DNA of 64,000 nt from Muricoccus roseus (GCF_900141905.1 NZ_FQZF01000007.1:62001-126000), one strand, 5' to 3'. Shown: positions 16,526 through 25,268, counted from the first letter of the stretch. Numbers and translations are program-made. Notes: generated by a model from the sequence alone, not told the origin.

Positions 16526-16781
16526 CGGTCTGTCCCCGGGGAGAGGAAGAAGGAATTCTTCCTCTCCCCGGACCCGTCGAAGGCAGTGCCTTCGACCATC
16601 ATCTTTTTCTTCGAGTTTGGATTCACTCGGCTGTCGGTGCGCCTGAGGTCCACGACCTCAGGCGACTGCAAACGCAGGAAGGGCACCCTAAACCGGAGAC
16701 CCCTTCGATCAGGGTATCCACGGCAGTCAAACGGGGTTCCAAGGGCCTCAGGCCCTTGGCGGGTGGAGGGCAGAGCCCTCC
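16526..16781 (-). repeat. Dispersed multi-hairpin element, copy 3 (complete)
   Basis: Reverse orientation. H5 16536-16571 is a perfect 16-bp stem (CCGGGGAGAGGAAGAA, GGAA loop); H4 16576-16596; a T-rich run at about 16601-16611; H3 16640-16664 as CGCCTGAGG/CCTCAGGCG, a compensated change from copy 1; H2 16739-16759; H1 16765-16781 with loop AGA. H1 ends 3 nt from the deaminase stop codon. The element fills most of the 339-base gap up to the iclR-type start; the bases at 16446-16525 show nothing recognisable. Confidence 0.85.
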
Positions 16782-16784
16782 GGC

Positions 16785-17876
16785 TCACCCCCAGGCCGGC
16801 CGCGGCCGTTCGATCGCCAGGTCCAGCTTGCGGTCCGCGGGGTCCAGCGCGGGTTCCAGCGCATCCAGCGCCGCCTCGAATTCGGCGCGCAGGGCGGCCT
16901 TGCGGTCTGGCGGCAGCCAGGAGGCCTCCACCCCGGCCAGGCTCAGGCGGCGGGCTTCCGGGATGCCCCAGCCGGTGTGGTGGAACACCTGCCGCCAGGA
17001 ATGGCCGATGGTGGTGGCGAACATGGTCGGGTCGTCGGTGCCCAGCACGATGTTCAGCCCCGCCTCGGCCATGCGGCGGATGCGGTCCAGGCGGGGGATG
17101 CGGTTGGGCAGGATGGAGGACCAGCAGGCCATGGTGAAGGGCGTGCCCTCCCGCGCCATGCGCTCCACGATCGCGGGGTCCGCGAGCATGTTGTAGCCGT
17201 GGTCCAGCCGGTCGCAGCCCAGGGCGTCGCGGCAGTGGGTGATATGGGCGGGCGGGCCTTCGAAGAGGGTCTGGTTATCCTCGCAGACATGGGCGGTGCG
17301 GTGCAGGCCGGCGCGGCCGGCGCGGCGCCAGGCCTCCACCCAGACCAGCGGGGGACCGGCCCGCTCCGCGCCATCGAGGCCGATGCCGACCACGTGCGGA
17401 TGGGGGTGGGAGGCCATCCAGTCCAGCATCTGCAGCGCCTCGCTGGGAAGGCAGACGCTGCGGTCGATGCAGGCGATCATCAGGGAGGAGACGCCGAAGT
17501 CGCGCTCGGCCCGTTCCAGCCCCGCCGCCAGCCCGTCCGCGATCAGCGGGTAGGTCGCGCCATTGGGCGTGTAATAGTGCGGGTTGAAGAAGATCTCGAC
17601 ATGCCTTGCGTTGCCGTGGCGGTGCATGTCCTCGATGCACTCATAGGCAACGCGCTCGAAATCCTCCCGCCGGCGCACGGCGAGGGCGCCGAGGCGGAGG
17701 ACTTCGAGGAAGCCGTAGAAGTCGGGCCACTGGTAGAGGGTTTCCGCCGGGCGCGGCAGGCGCACGCCGTTCGCGGTGGCGATCTCATGCAGGGTGGTGG
17801 CGCGCATGGCGCCGGCGATGTGGCAGTGCAGCTCGACCTTGGGGACCAGGTCGAGCCAGTCGGAGAGGTTGAGCAT
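16785..17876 (-). CDS. Adenosine deaminase-like metal-dependent hydrolase
   Basis: TIM-barrel deaminase of the Add/ADA superfamily, 363 residues. Metal ligands: KVELHCHIAGAM near residues 13-24 (family HxHxDG, here HCHIAG), HTAHVCED near 193-200 (usually HAGE), RLDHGYNML near 222-230 and the metal/catalytic LGTDDPTMF near 284-292. Departures from the standard motifs (IAG for LDG, VCED for AGE) make strict adenosine deaminase activity doubtful; another purine or an amino-substituted heterocycle is possible. It starts inside the stop codon of the upstream binding-protein gene (TGATG), so substrate uptake and deamination are likely linked. Confidence 0.82.
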   Translation of the reverse strand: MLNLSDWLDLVPKVELHCHIAGAMRATTLHEIATANGVRLPRPAETLYQWPDFYGFLEVLRLGALAVRRREDFERVAYECIEDMHRHGNARHVEIFFNPHYYTPNGATYPLIADGLAAGLERAERDFGVSSLMIACIDRSVCLPSEALQMLDWMASHPHPHVVGIGLDGAERAGPPLVWVEAWRRAGRAGLHRTAHVCEDNQTLFEGPPAHITHCRDALGCDRLDHGYNMLADPAIVERMAREGTPFTMACWSSILPNRIPRLDRIRRMAEAGLNIVLGTDDPTMFATTIGHSWRQVFHHTGWGIPEARRLSLAGVEASWLPPDRKAALRAEFEAALDALEPALDPADRKLDLAIERPRPAWG

Positions 17877-19453
17877 CAGCGGCCCCGCCGGATGTTCCAG
17901 AGGAACATGGCCGGGCCCATCGGCACGTCGTTCAGCTCCGCGCGCCAGGCGGAGGCGGCGACGAACTGGCCGAGGGGCATGTAGAAGCCCTGCTCCGCCG
18001 CGCGGGCCTGGATCTTCTCGGCCAGCTGCTTGCGCTCGGCCTCCGACGACGTCGCGGCGAAGGCGGCGCGGTCGGCCTGCACCTGCTCGTCCTTCGGCCA
18101 GCCGGCGAAGCCGTTCGGGGCGCCCGCGGCTTCCATGTAGGAGTTCTGCAGGGGCGTCTGCATGTCCGGCACGGTGGCGGTGGTGTGGAAGACGTTCCAG
18201 CCCTCCGGGCGCGCGCGGCGGCCGAAGAAGGTGTTCAGGTCCATGCTCTGCAGGTCCACCGTGAAGCCGAGCTTCGTCAGCAGGTCCTGGGTGACGAGGC
18301 CGAGGGCCGCGATGCCCGGCGCGTCGGCGGGGTGGATGATCACCACGGGCCTGGAGAGGTCCACGCCGCTTTCGCGCAGCAGGCGCTTGGCGCCTTCCAT
18401 GTCGGGCTTCGGCGGCATGCCGGCGGTCGTCTCATAGGGCGTGCCGCAGCCGAGCATGGAGCGGCATTCGCGCGCGTATTCGGGCAGGCCGGCGACGCCG
18501 GGGAGGTAGTCGGCCTGATCCACCGCCATCATCACGGCGCGGCGCACCCGCACGTCGTTGAAGGGCGGCAGGAGGTGGTTGAAGCGCAGGATGCCCTGAT
18601 AGCCGAAGGGGGAGACGACCTGCACCTTCACCTCCCGGTTGCGGCGGAGGAGGGGCAGGACATCGGCCGGCAGGCGCTCCAGATAGTCCACCTCGCCGGT
18701 GGAGAGGGCGCTCACCTGGCTCGACACGTCGGGCATGGCGATCAGCTCGACGCGGTCGAAGGTCGGGCGCTTGGCGCCGCTGGCCCAGACGGAGGGCTCG
18801 GCGCGCGGCCTGTAGCCTTCATGCCGCACCAGCACGATGCGGTCGCCCGGGCGGTATTCGGCGGCCACGAACCGGTAGGGGCCGGAGCCGATGGGCTCGG
18901 TCACCGGGCGGTTCGGCGGCGTCTCGGCCAGACGCTTGGGCATGATCATCGGCACCATGGCGCCGGGCTTGGACAGGGCCTGAAGGACGAGGCCGAAGGG
19001 CTGCTTCAGCTTGATGCGCACCGTGCGCGCATCCGGGGCATCCAGGGTTTCGGTGGCGCGCAGCATGACGCTGCCCAGGGCATCGCGCTGGCCCCAGCGG
19101 CGCAGGCTGGCGGCGCAGTCCTCGCCGGTGACGGGCGTGTTGTCGTGGAAGAGGAGCCCTTCCCGCAGGGTGAAGCGGTATTCCATGCCGTCCGGGCTCA
19201 CCTCCCAGCGCTCGGCCATCTGGAGGGTGGGTTCCCACTTGTCGTTCACCGCCAGCAGCGTGTCGTAGACGAGGTAGGAGAAGTCCCGCGTGGTGAAGCT
19301 GGTGGTGAAATGCGGGTCCAGGATGGTGGTCAGCGTCTCCGGCACCACGCGGAGGGTGCCGGCGCGGCTGGCGCCCTGGGCGCGGGCCAGGCCCGGGGCA
19401 AGGGCGGGCGCCGCCAGGAGGGAGGTGGCGGCGAGGAGGGAGCGGCGGTGCAT
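17876..19453 (-). CDS. ABC transporter substrate-binding protein, peptide/nickel family 5
   Basis: SBP_bac_5 periplasmic receptor of 525 residues. Start ATG 19453 gives a clean signal peptide (MHRRSLLAATSLLAAPALAPGLARAQG); a longer frame upstream lacks one. Landmarks: LTTILDPHFTTSFTTRDFSYLVYDTL, AERWEVSPDGMEYRFTLREGLLFHDNTPVTGEDC, and SGPYRFVAAEYRPGDRIVL. No permease or ATPase is adjacent, so it must share membrane components encoded elsewhere. Coupled to the deaminase gene, which suggests it binds a nucleoside-like or modified compound rather than peptides (inference). Confidence 0.88.
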   Translation of the reverse strand: MHRRSLLAATSLLAAPALAPGLARAQGASRAGTLRVVPETLTTILDPHFTTSFTTRDFSYLVYDTLLAVNDKWEPTLQMAERWEVSPDGMEYRFTLREGLLFHDNTPVTGEDCAASLRRWGQRDALGSVMLRATETLDAPDARTVRIKLKQPFGLVLQALSKPGAMVPMIMPKRLAETPPNRPVTEPIGSGPYRFVAAEYRPGDRIVLVRHEGYRPRAEPSVWASGAKRPTFDRVELIAMPDVSSQVSALSTGEVDYLERLPADVLPLLRRNREVKVQVVSPFGYQGILRFNHLLPPFNDVRVRRAVMMAVDQADYLPGVAGLPEYARECRSMLGCGTPYETTAGMPPKPDMEGAKRLLRESGVDLSRPVVIIHPADAPGIAALGLVTQDLLTKLGFTVDLQSMDLNTFFGRRARPEGWNVFHTTATVPDMQTPLQNSYMEAAGAPNGFAGWPKDEQVQADRAAFAATSSEAERKQLAEKIQARAAEQGFYMPLGQFVAASAWRAELNDVPMGPAMFLWNIRRGR

Positions 19454-19474
19454 GGGGTACTCTCGGAAAGGCCA

Positions 19475-19505
19475 GGTGCGAGGATTTGCAAGCAAATCCC
19501 GCACC
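19475..19505. promoter_or_regulatory. Imperfect inverted repeat in divergent promoter region
   Basis: GGTGCG-a-GGATTTGC pairs with GCAAATCC-CGCACC around a central AA, giving 14 paired bases per arm with one bulged A. It lies in the 96-bp gap between the divergent starts of the binding-protein gene (19453) and lutB (19550), the right place for a shared operator; no adjacent regulator gene is seen. Confidence 0.5.
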
Positions 19506-19549
19506 ACCGGGGCATTTCACGCCGGGGACCGGCGCGCTAGATAGGGGGC

Positions 19550-20977
19550 ATGGTCGCGCTCACCTCCCCTGACTTCAAGCGTCGCGCCGCCCGGGCCCTG
19601 GCCGATCCGGGGCTGCAGAAGGCGCTCAAGCGCGGCGGCTCCGGCTTTCATTCCAAGCGCAGCACGGCCGTGGCCGCCCTGCCGGAATTCGAGCGGCTGC
19701 GGGAGATCGGGCGGGACATCAAGAACCACACCCTCGCGAACCTGGACCACTATCTCGAGGTGTTCGAGCGCAACGTGGTGGCCAATGGCGGCCAGGTGCA
19801 CTGGTGCCGGGACGCGGCGGAGGCGCGGGCCACCGTGCTGGGGATCTGCCGCGAAGCCGATGCGCGGACGGTGACCAAGGGCAAGTCCATGATCTCGGAG
19901 GAGATCGGGATCAACGAGCATCTGGAGGCGAACGGGATCACGCCGGTCGAGACCGACCTGGGCGAATATATTCTGCAGCTGGTGAACGAGCCGCCCTCCC
20001 ACATCATCGCCCCCGCCTTCCATCTGAACCGCGAGGATTGGGAGCAGCGCTTCCGCGCCGCGCATACCGACCTGCCGAAGGACCGCGTGTTCCACGAGCG
20101 GCGGGACATCATGGTGGAGGCGCGGCAGAAGCTGCGGGAGCGCTTCCTGGCCGCCGATGTCGGCATCACCGGCGCGAACTTCCTCATCGCCGAGACGGGT
20201 TCCTCCGTCATCGTGACGAATGAAGGGAATGGCGACCTGACGCAGACGCTGCCGCGCGTGCATATCGCGCTGGCGAGCATCGAGAAGGTGGTGCCGACGC
20301 TGGAGGACTGCACGTCGCTGCTGCGCCTGCTGGCCCGCAGCGCGACGGGGCAGGATTTCTCGGTCTACACCACCTTCTCCACCGGCGTGCGGCGCGCGGA
20401 GGACCTGGACGGGCCCGAGGCGTACCATGTGGTGCTGATCGACAACGGCCGCTCCAACATGGTGGGCACCGAGTTCCAGGAGATGCTGCGCTGCATCCGC
20501 TGCGCGGCCTGCATGAACCACTGCCCCGTCTATGGCGTGACGGGTGGCCATGCCTATGGCTGGGTCTATCCGGGGCCGATGGGCAGCGTGCTGACGCCTT
20601 CGCTGGTGGGCGTGGAGAAGTCCGGCCACCTGCCCAACGCCTCCACCTTCTGCGGGCGCTGCGAAAGCGTGTGCCCGGTGAAGATCCCGCTGCCGAAGAT
20701 GATGCGGCATTGGCGGGAGCGGGAGTTCGAGCGCCACCTCACGCCTTCCACCATCCGCCGCGGGCTGGGCGTCTGGGCCTGGTTCGCGCGTCGGCCAGGC
20801 TGGTATCGCGCGGCCTCGCGCCTGGGCATGGGCGCGCTGGCGCTGCTCGGCCGCGGGTCCGGGCGCTTCCGCAGCCTGCCCCTGGCTGGTGGGTGGACCA
20901 GGGGGCGCGACCTTCCGGCGCCGGAGCCTGGGGGAACCTTCATGGCGCGCTATGCCGCGACGCAGAGGCGGCGATGA
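19550..20977 (+). CDS. lutB: L-lactate utilisation iron-sulfur protein LutB (LldF-like)
   Basis: LUD-domain plus ferredoxin-type protein, part of the LutABC lactate oxidation complex. 475 residues. The LUD part includes DARTVTKGKSMISEEIGINEHL and ETGSSVIVTNEGNGDLTQTLPRVHIAL; two [4Fe-4S] sites follow: CIRCAACMNHCP at about 312-323 and CGRCESVCPVKIPLP at about 368-382. Start ATG 19550 behind a GGGGG-rich site. The next gene, lutC, overlaps by ATGA. The third subunit gene, lutA (two CCG domains), is not next to it. Confidence 0.92.
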   Translation: MVALTSPDFKRRAARALADPGLQKALKRGGSGFHSKRSTAVAALPEFERLREIGRDIKNHTLANLDHYLEVFERNVVANGGQVHWCRDAAEARATVLGICREADARTVTKGKSMISEEIGINEHLEANGITPVETDLGEYILQLVNEPPSHIIAPAFHLNREDWEQRFRAAHTDLPKDRVFHERRDIMVEARQKLRERFLAADVGITGANFLIAETGSSVIVTNEGNGDLTQTLPRVHIALASIEKVVPTLEDCTSLLRLLARSATGQDFSVYTTFSTGVRRAEDLDGPEAYHVVLIDNGRSNMVGTEFQEMLRCIRCAACMNHCPVYGVTGGHAYGWVYPGPMGSVLTPSLVGVEKSGHLPNASTFCGRCESVCPVKIPLPKMMRHWREREFERHLTPSTIRRGLGVWAWFARRPGWYRAASRLGMGALALLGRGSGRFRSLPLAGGWTRGRDLPAPEPGGTFMARYAATQRRR

Positions 20978-21765
20978 GCAGCCGCGACGAGATCCTCGGC
21001 GCCATCCGGCGCGGGCTGAAGCGCGGGCCGCTGCCGGCGGACCAGAAGGCGATGCTGGATGGCCGGCTGGCGACGCATCCGCGCCACCTCATCCCCGCGC
21101 GCTCCCGCGTGTCGCGGCCCGAGCAGATCGCGCTCTTCGTGAAGAACGTGGAGAAGGAGTTCGGGACGGTGGAGCGCGTGCCGGATGCCGCCTCCGTCCC
21201 CGCCGCCGTGTCGGATTACCTGGCGGCGCAGAACCTGGAGCCGCGCTTCGTCATGGCGCCGCATCCGGAGCTGACCGCGCTGCCCTGGCCGGACCGGCCG
21301 ATGCTGCGCTTCGAGACGCGGCGGGCGCGGGCGGATGACGCGGTGTCCGTGCAGCATGTCTGGGCGGCGGTGGCGGAGACGGGGACGCTGCTCTTCCCCT
21401 CCGATCCCTCGCGCCCGACGACGCTGAACCTGCTGCCGGAGACGGAGATCGCGGTGGTCCGCGCCTCCGCGATCGTCGGCGCCTATGAGGAGGCCTGGGA
21501 CCGGCTGCGGGCCGAGCGCGGCGGCGCGGAGCCCTCGGGCGGCTTCATGCCGCGCAACATCATGTTCGTGACCGGACCTTCGCGTTCGGCCGATATCGAG
21601 CAGACGCTGGAGCTGGGCGCGCATGGCCCGCGCCGGCTGCATGTGGTGCTGGTGGAGGACGAGCCCGCCGCCCGCACCACCCTTTCGGAGGTTGCCGATC
21701 CGCGCCCCCTCGCGGCGCGGGAACCCGTGGCGCGGCCGGGCGAGATCGCCAACCCGGCGGACTGA
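20974..21765 (+). CDS. lutC: L-lactate utilisation protein LutC (LUD domain)
   Basis: 263-residue LUD-domain protein working with LutB in electron transfer from lactate. Start ATG 20974 overlaps the lutB stop; a longer reading frame from 20671 is only overlap. Landmarks: SSRDEILGAIRRGLKRGPLP at the N terminus, the central VSVQHVWAAVAETGTLLFPSDPSRPTTLNLLPE and VVRASAIVGAYEEAWDRL, and GPSRSADIEQTLELGAHGPRRLHVVLVEDE at the end, the typical LutC C-terminal signature. Confidence 0.92.
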   Translation: MSSRDEILGAIRRGLKRGPLPADQKAMLDGRLATHPRHLIPARSRVSRPEQIALFVKNVEKEFGTVERVPDAASVPAAVSDYLAAQNLEPRFVMAPHPELTALPWPDRPMLRFETRRARADDAVSVQHVWAAVAETGTLLFPSDPSRPTTLNLLPETEIAVVRASAIVGAYEEAWDRLRAERGGAEPSGGFMPRNIMFVTGPSRSADIEQTLELGAHGPRRLHVVLVEDEPAARTTLSEVADPRPLAAREPVARPGEIANPAD

Positions 21766-22295
21766 TGGCCCGCCGGCCTCGCATCGTCTCGGCTTCCGAA
21801 AGGGCGCTGTGGCACGCCTATCTCTCGCTGAACGCGGTGGAGGCGCTGCCGGGGCGGGAGGCGCCGCCGCCGCCGTCCGCGCCGCTGCCCGAGCCGGCCC
21901 CGGCCCCCGCCGGGGCGCCGGCGCCGCCGCGCCCGAAGGGGCCGCCCACCGTGCCGCCCGTGGCGGTGGGCCAGCCCGGCGCGGGGATGGATGACAAGCG
22001 GTGGCGCGACCTGCGGCGCGGCAAGACCCGGCCCGAGCGCACCCTGGACCTGCATGGCCGGCGCGCGGAGGAGGCCCATGGCGCCACCATCGCCTTCCTG
22101 CGCGGGGCCCATGCGGATGGGGTGCGCTGCGTGGCGATCGTGACGGGCAAGGGCAGCGGCGAGGGCGGGATCCTCAGGCGGGAACTGCCGCACTGGCTGA
22201 ACCTGCCCTCCGTGCGGCCGCTGATCCTGGGGGCCGCGCATCCGCACCGGGCCAATACGGGGGCGGTGCATCTCCTTCTGCGGCGCAGGCGGTAG
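21765..22295 (+). CDS. Smr-domain protein (MutS2 C-terminal type)
   Basis: 176 residues: a basic N-terminal helix (SASERALWHAYLSLNAVEALP), a proline- and alanine-rich linker at about 28-75, then an Smr nuclease domain from about 88: RTLDLHGRRAEEAHGATIAFL, VRCVAIVTGKGSGEGGILRREL, and HPHRANTGAVHLLLRR. The DLHG and GKG motifs are the Smr hallmarks. Stand-alone Smr proteins of alphaproteobacteria are nicking or RNA-cleaving enzymes of uncertain role; some act in ribosome rescue. Its ATG lies in the lutC stop codon, but functional linkage with lactate use is not obvious. Confidence 0.88.
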   Translation: MARRPRIVSASERALWHAYLSLNAVEALPGREAPPPPSAPLPEPAPAPAGAPAPPRPKGPPTVPPVAVGQPGAGMDDKRWRDLRRGKTRPERTLDLHGRRAEEAHGATIAFLRGAHADGVRCVAIVTGKGSGEGGILRRELPHWLNLPSVRPLILGAAHPHRANTGAVHLLLRRRR

Positions 22296-22371
22296 GGGCC
22301 GGCGCCGCAATTTGTCACTGGATGCGTGGGCCTGGCTGGATGAACGTCCTGTCATGAGCAGGGAGGCATCC

Positions 22372-22743
22372 ATGGACCGACGGGCATTGCTGGGCGCGAC
22401 TGCGATGGCGCTGGTCGCCAAGGGAGCGGCCGCGCATCACGGCTGGGGCTGGGCGGAAGGCGAGCAGACGGAGCTGACCGGCACCATCCGCGAGGTGACC
22501 ATCGCCCCGCCGCACCCGACCCTGCGCGTGGAAACGCCGGATGGCCTTTGGACGGTGGAGCTCGGAAATCCCTCCCAGACGCAGCGCGCCGGCTTCGTGG
22601 AGGGCGTGGCCAAGCCGGGCGACCGCATCGTCGCGCGCGGGAACCGCTCCCAGAACAGCAGCGAGCGCCGGTTGAAGGCGGTGCGGGTGACGGTCGGCGA
22701 CCGGCGCTTCGATATCTATCCGGAGCGCATCCAGGGCGGCTGA
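22372..22743 (+). CDS. DUF6152 family secreted protein
   Basis: 123-residue exported protein. The start ATG 22372 has GGGAGG 5 nt upstream; ATG 22354 is a poorer in-frame option. Signal peptide about residues 1-21 (MDRRALLGATAMALVAKGAAA) with an RR pair, then HHGWGWAEGEQTELTGTIREV and LTxVELGNPSQTQRAGF-like core, an OB-type beta fold by appearance. Family name is from memory (proteins with the N-terminal AHHGW mature start). Function unknown. Followed after 4 bp by a frameshifted membrane-protein gene, so the two may once have formed a pair. Confidence 0.72.
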   Translation: MDRRALLGATAMALVAKGAAAHHGWGWAEGEQTELTGTIREVTIAPPHPTLRVETPDGLWTVELGNPSQTQRAGFVEGVAKPGDRIVARGNRSQNSSERRLKAVRVTVGDRRFDIYPERIQGG

Positions 22744-22747
22744 AGCC

Positions 22748-23220
22748 TTGGACCCTTTGCAGGCCCTGGCAGGGTGGCCGGTGGCCGTCGCGCTGCGGCA
22801 ATCGCCGGCGCTCTACCCGCTGGCCAATGCGGCCCATATCCTCGGGATCGGGCTTCTCGTGGGCGCGATCTTCACGCTGGACCTGCGCGTGCTGGGGGCC
22901 TTCCGGCAGGCGCCGCTGACCGTGCTGGGGCCGCCGCTGGTGCGGATGGCCGCGATCGGGCTGGGGCTGGCGCTGGTGACGGGGTTCCTGATCTTCACCG
23001 TCCGCCCCGCGGGCTATGCCGCCAACCCCGCCTTCCTGGTGAGCTGGGGCTGGTGGTGGCGGGGCTGGCGAATGTGCTGGTGCTGAAGCTGGGGACCGGG
23101 TGGCGGCAGGCGCTGGCGGGCGGGGCGGTGGGCTGGCCGGTCCGGGTTGCGGCGGTGCTGTCCCTGCTGATCTGGGCCGGCGCCGTGCTGGCGGGGCGCT
23201 GGATCGCCTTCGTGGAGTAG
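22748..23220 (+). pseudogene. DUF6644-like membrane protein with a single-base frameshift
   Basis: Starts at TTG 22748 (LDPLQALAGWPVAVALRQSP). The first frame encodes two or three hydrophobic helices (NAAHILGIGLLVGAIFTLDL, MAAIGLGLALVTGFLIFTV) then runs into an abnormal Trp-rich tail and stops at 23086. The next frame, open to 23220, continues with LGLVVAGLANVLVLKLG and a last helix AAVLSLLIWAGAVLAG. Adding one A at GTGAG (about 23041-23043, giving GTGAAG) restores one protein of about 157 residues. Either a real 1-nt deletion or a sequencing indel. DUF6644 is the closest family I recall; its usual neighbour is DUF6152, as here. Confidence 0.7.
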
Positions 23221-23254
23221 GGGCGGGAAGGGCTTCGCCCGCCCCGCCCCTTCC

Positions 23255-24115
23255 TCATGGCGCGACGGGCGGGAAGCCGTAGAGCCGCGCCGGGTTGCGG
23301 GTGAGGATGCGATCCCGGGCCTGCTCGTCCGTCCAGTCCAGGAACACCTCCAGCAACCGGGCCGGATCCGGCACCCCGCCTTCCGGGCGCGGGTGCGGCC
23401 AGTCCGTGCCCCAGACGAGGTTATCCGGATTGGCGGCGACCAGTGCGTCATGGAAGGGACGGGCCTCCGCATAGTCGGGCGCCGTGGCGCCGAGGCGGTA
23501 GGTGCCGGAGAGCTTCGCCCAGAGCCGCCCTTCCGCCACGCCCTGGCGCAGGGCCTCGAAGCCCGGGTCCCGCGTGCCGCGGCTGTGGTGCAGGCGGCCC
23601 ATATGGTCCACCACGACCGGAAGCCCGAGCGCCGCGAGGCGCGGCAGCAGCGCCGGCAGGTCCGCCGCATCGATCCAGAGCTGGAGGTGCCAGCCCATCT
23701 CGGCCATCAGCGGCGCGAGGGGCTCGATCTCGTCCAGGCGGACGCCGCCGTGATAAGCGGCCTGGCCGGCCCGGCGGTATTCGTTCGCGCGCAGACCACG
23801 GATGCCGGCCTCGTGCCATTCGCGCAGGATGGCCGGGGTCAGCTCCGCGCCGCCGACGCCCACGCCGCGCAGCCGCTCCGGCGCGCGGCGAAGGGCATCG
23901 AGCGTCGCGCGGTTGTCGCGGTCATAGGCGCTGGGCTGGACGATGACGCCGCGCGCCAGGCCCAGCCGGTCCAGCAGGGCGAGGTAGTCCTCCAGCGTCG
24001 CGTCCTCCGGCGTGTAGGAGCGCGGTTCGGCATAGGGGAAGCGCGCGGCGGGGCCGAAGACATGGCAGTGGCAGTCGCAGGCGCCGGGCGGGACGCGTGG
24101 ATCGGGCGCGCTCAT
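23255..24115 (-). CDS. Amidohydrolase family 2 (2-pyrone-4,6-dicarboxylate lactonase-like)
   Basis: Metal-dependent TIM-barrel hydrolase of 286 residues. The N terminus GACDCHCHVFGPAARFPY contains the HxH metal motif, and NLVWGTDWPHPR near 240-251 holds the catalytic Asp; VVVDHMGRLHHS near 170 is also typical. Similar to LigI-type lactonases and related enzymes. Start ATG 24115 overlaps the stop of the upstream Bug receptor (ATGA), so uptake and hydrolysis of one compound, perhaps a lactone or dicarboxylate, is implied. A longer frame upstream of 24115 lies inside the Bug gene and is not real. Confidence 0.85.
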   Translation of the reverse strand: MSAPDPRVPPGACDCHCHVFGPAARFPYAEPRSYTPEDATLEDYLALLDRLGLARGVIVQPSAYDRDNRATLDALRRAPERLRGVGVGGAELTPAILREWHEAGIRGLRANEYRRAGQAAYHGGVRLDEIEPLAPLMAEMGWHLQLWIDAADLPALLPRLAALGLPVVVDHMGRLHHSRGTRDPGFEALRQGVAEGRLWAKLSGTYRLGATAPDYAEARPFHDALVAANPDNLVWGTDWPHPRPEGGVPDPARLLEVFLDWTDEQARDRILTRNPARLYGFPPVAP

Positions 24116-25095
24116 TCCGGCTTGATCCCCGCGAGGTCGGCGGCGCGCTTCGCATCGGCGGCCTGGCGCCTCAGGAAGGCGGTGAAGCCCTCCGGCGTCT
24201 GCTCGGGGCCGGAGGCGATCTCCGAGCCCAGCCCCTCCAGCTTCGCCCGGATCGCCGGATCGTCGGTCGCGGCGGCGATCGCGTCCCGCAGCGCGGCGAG
24301 CACGGGGGCGGGCGTTGCGCGCGGGGCGAGCAAGCCGCAATAGCTGGCGGCGACGAAATCCGGCAGCCCTGCCTCGGTAAAGGTCGGGACCTCCGGCAGC
24401 AACGGCGAGCGACGCACGGAGGCGATGGCGAGGATGCGGCCCTTGCCGTCCTTGTGCAGAGGCAGGGCGGTGGAGAATTCGGTGAACATCGCGCGGACGT
24501 TGCCGGCGAGGAAATCCGGCACGATGGCGCCACCGCCGCGATAGGGCACATGGACCAATGCGGCGCCGGTCGCGCTGTTGAACAGCTCCAGAGTCAGATG
24601 CGCGGTGCTGCCCGCGCCCGGCGTGCCGGTGGTGAAGCCGCCAGGCTCGGCCTTCGAGAGTCCGACGGCATCCGCCACCGTGGCGGCACGGGTGCCGTTG
24701 GTGACCATCAGCACCAGCGGCACGGCATTCACCAGCGCGACGGGAGCGAAGTCGCGCAGCGGCTCATAGGGCAGGCGCGCCTGCACCAGCGGGTTCACCG
24801 TGATGGGGCCGTTGGAGCCGGCGAGCAGCGTGTAGCCATCCGCGGCCGCGCGGGCCACCTGCTCCGCGCCGAGGCTGCCGCCGGCGCCGGGGCGGTTATC
24901 CACCACCACGGGCTGGCCCAGCCGTTCGGACAGCGCGGGGGCGAGGAGGCGGCTGACGACATCGATATTGCCGCCGGCCGCATAGGGCACGACGACGCGG
25001 AGCGGCCTTTCGGGCCAGGCTGCGCGTGCGGCGCGCGGCAGCAGGGCGCCGGCGGACAGGCCCGCCAGCGCCAGGGTTTGGCGACGGTTCAGCAT
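24112..25095 (-). CDS. Bug-family (TTT) periplasmic solute receptor
   Basis: TctC/Bug receptor of 327 residues. Start ATG 25095 gives the signal peptide MLNRRQTLALAGLSAGALLPRAARAAW, RR-type. Landmarks: PLRVVVPYAAGGNIDVVSRLL, VVDNRPGAGGSLGAEQVARAAADGYTLL, and HVPYRGGGAIVPDFLAGNV. First gene of a two-gene operon with the amidohydrolase. Divergent from the BKACE gene, 173 bp away, in a region where I see no operator. Confidence 0.9.
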   Translation of the reverse strand: MLNRRQTLALAGLSAGALLPRAARAAWPERPLRVVVPYAAGGNIDVVSRLLAPALSERLGQPVVVDNRPGAGGSLGAEQVARAAADGYTLLAGSNGPITVNPLVQARLPYEPLRDFAPVALVNAVPLVLMVTNGTRAATVADAVGLSKAEPGGFTTGTPGAGSTAHLTLELFNSATGAALVHVPYRGGGAIVPDFLAGNVRAMFTEFSTALPLHKDGKGRILAIASVRRSPLLPEVPTFTEAGLPDFVAASYCGLLAPRATPAPVLAALRDAIAAATDDPAIRAKLEGLGSEIASGPEQTPEGFTAFLRRQAADAKRAADLAGIKPE

Positions 25096-25268
25096 TCCTG
25101 GATCTCGTTCTTCCCGTTTCCGGGGGTCGCCCGGTCTGCGCCGGCCCTGGCCCCCCAGGGCATTCTGCACAGGCCGGCGCCCAAGGAGATACGCTACGCC
25201 GGCGGGGCCTTTTGCCGCGGCCTCCTCGATTTCCTACACTCACGCGGCTCGTCAGAGGAGGACGCACC

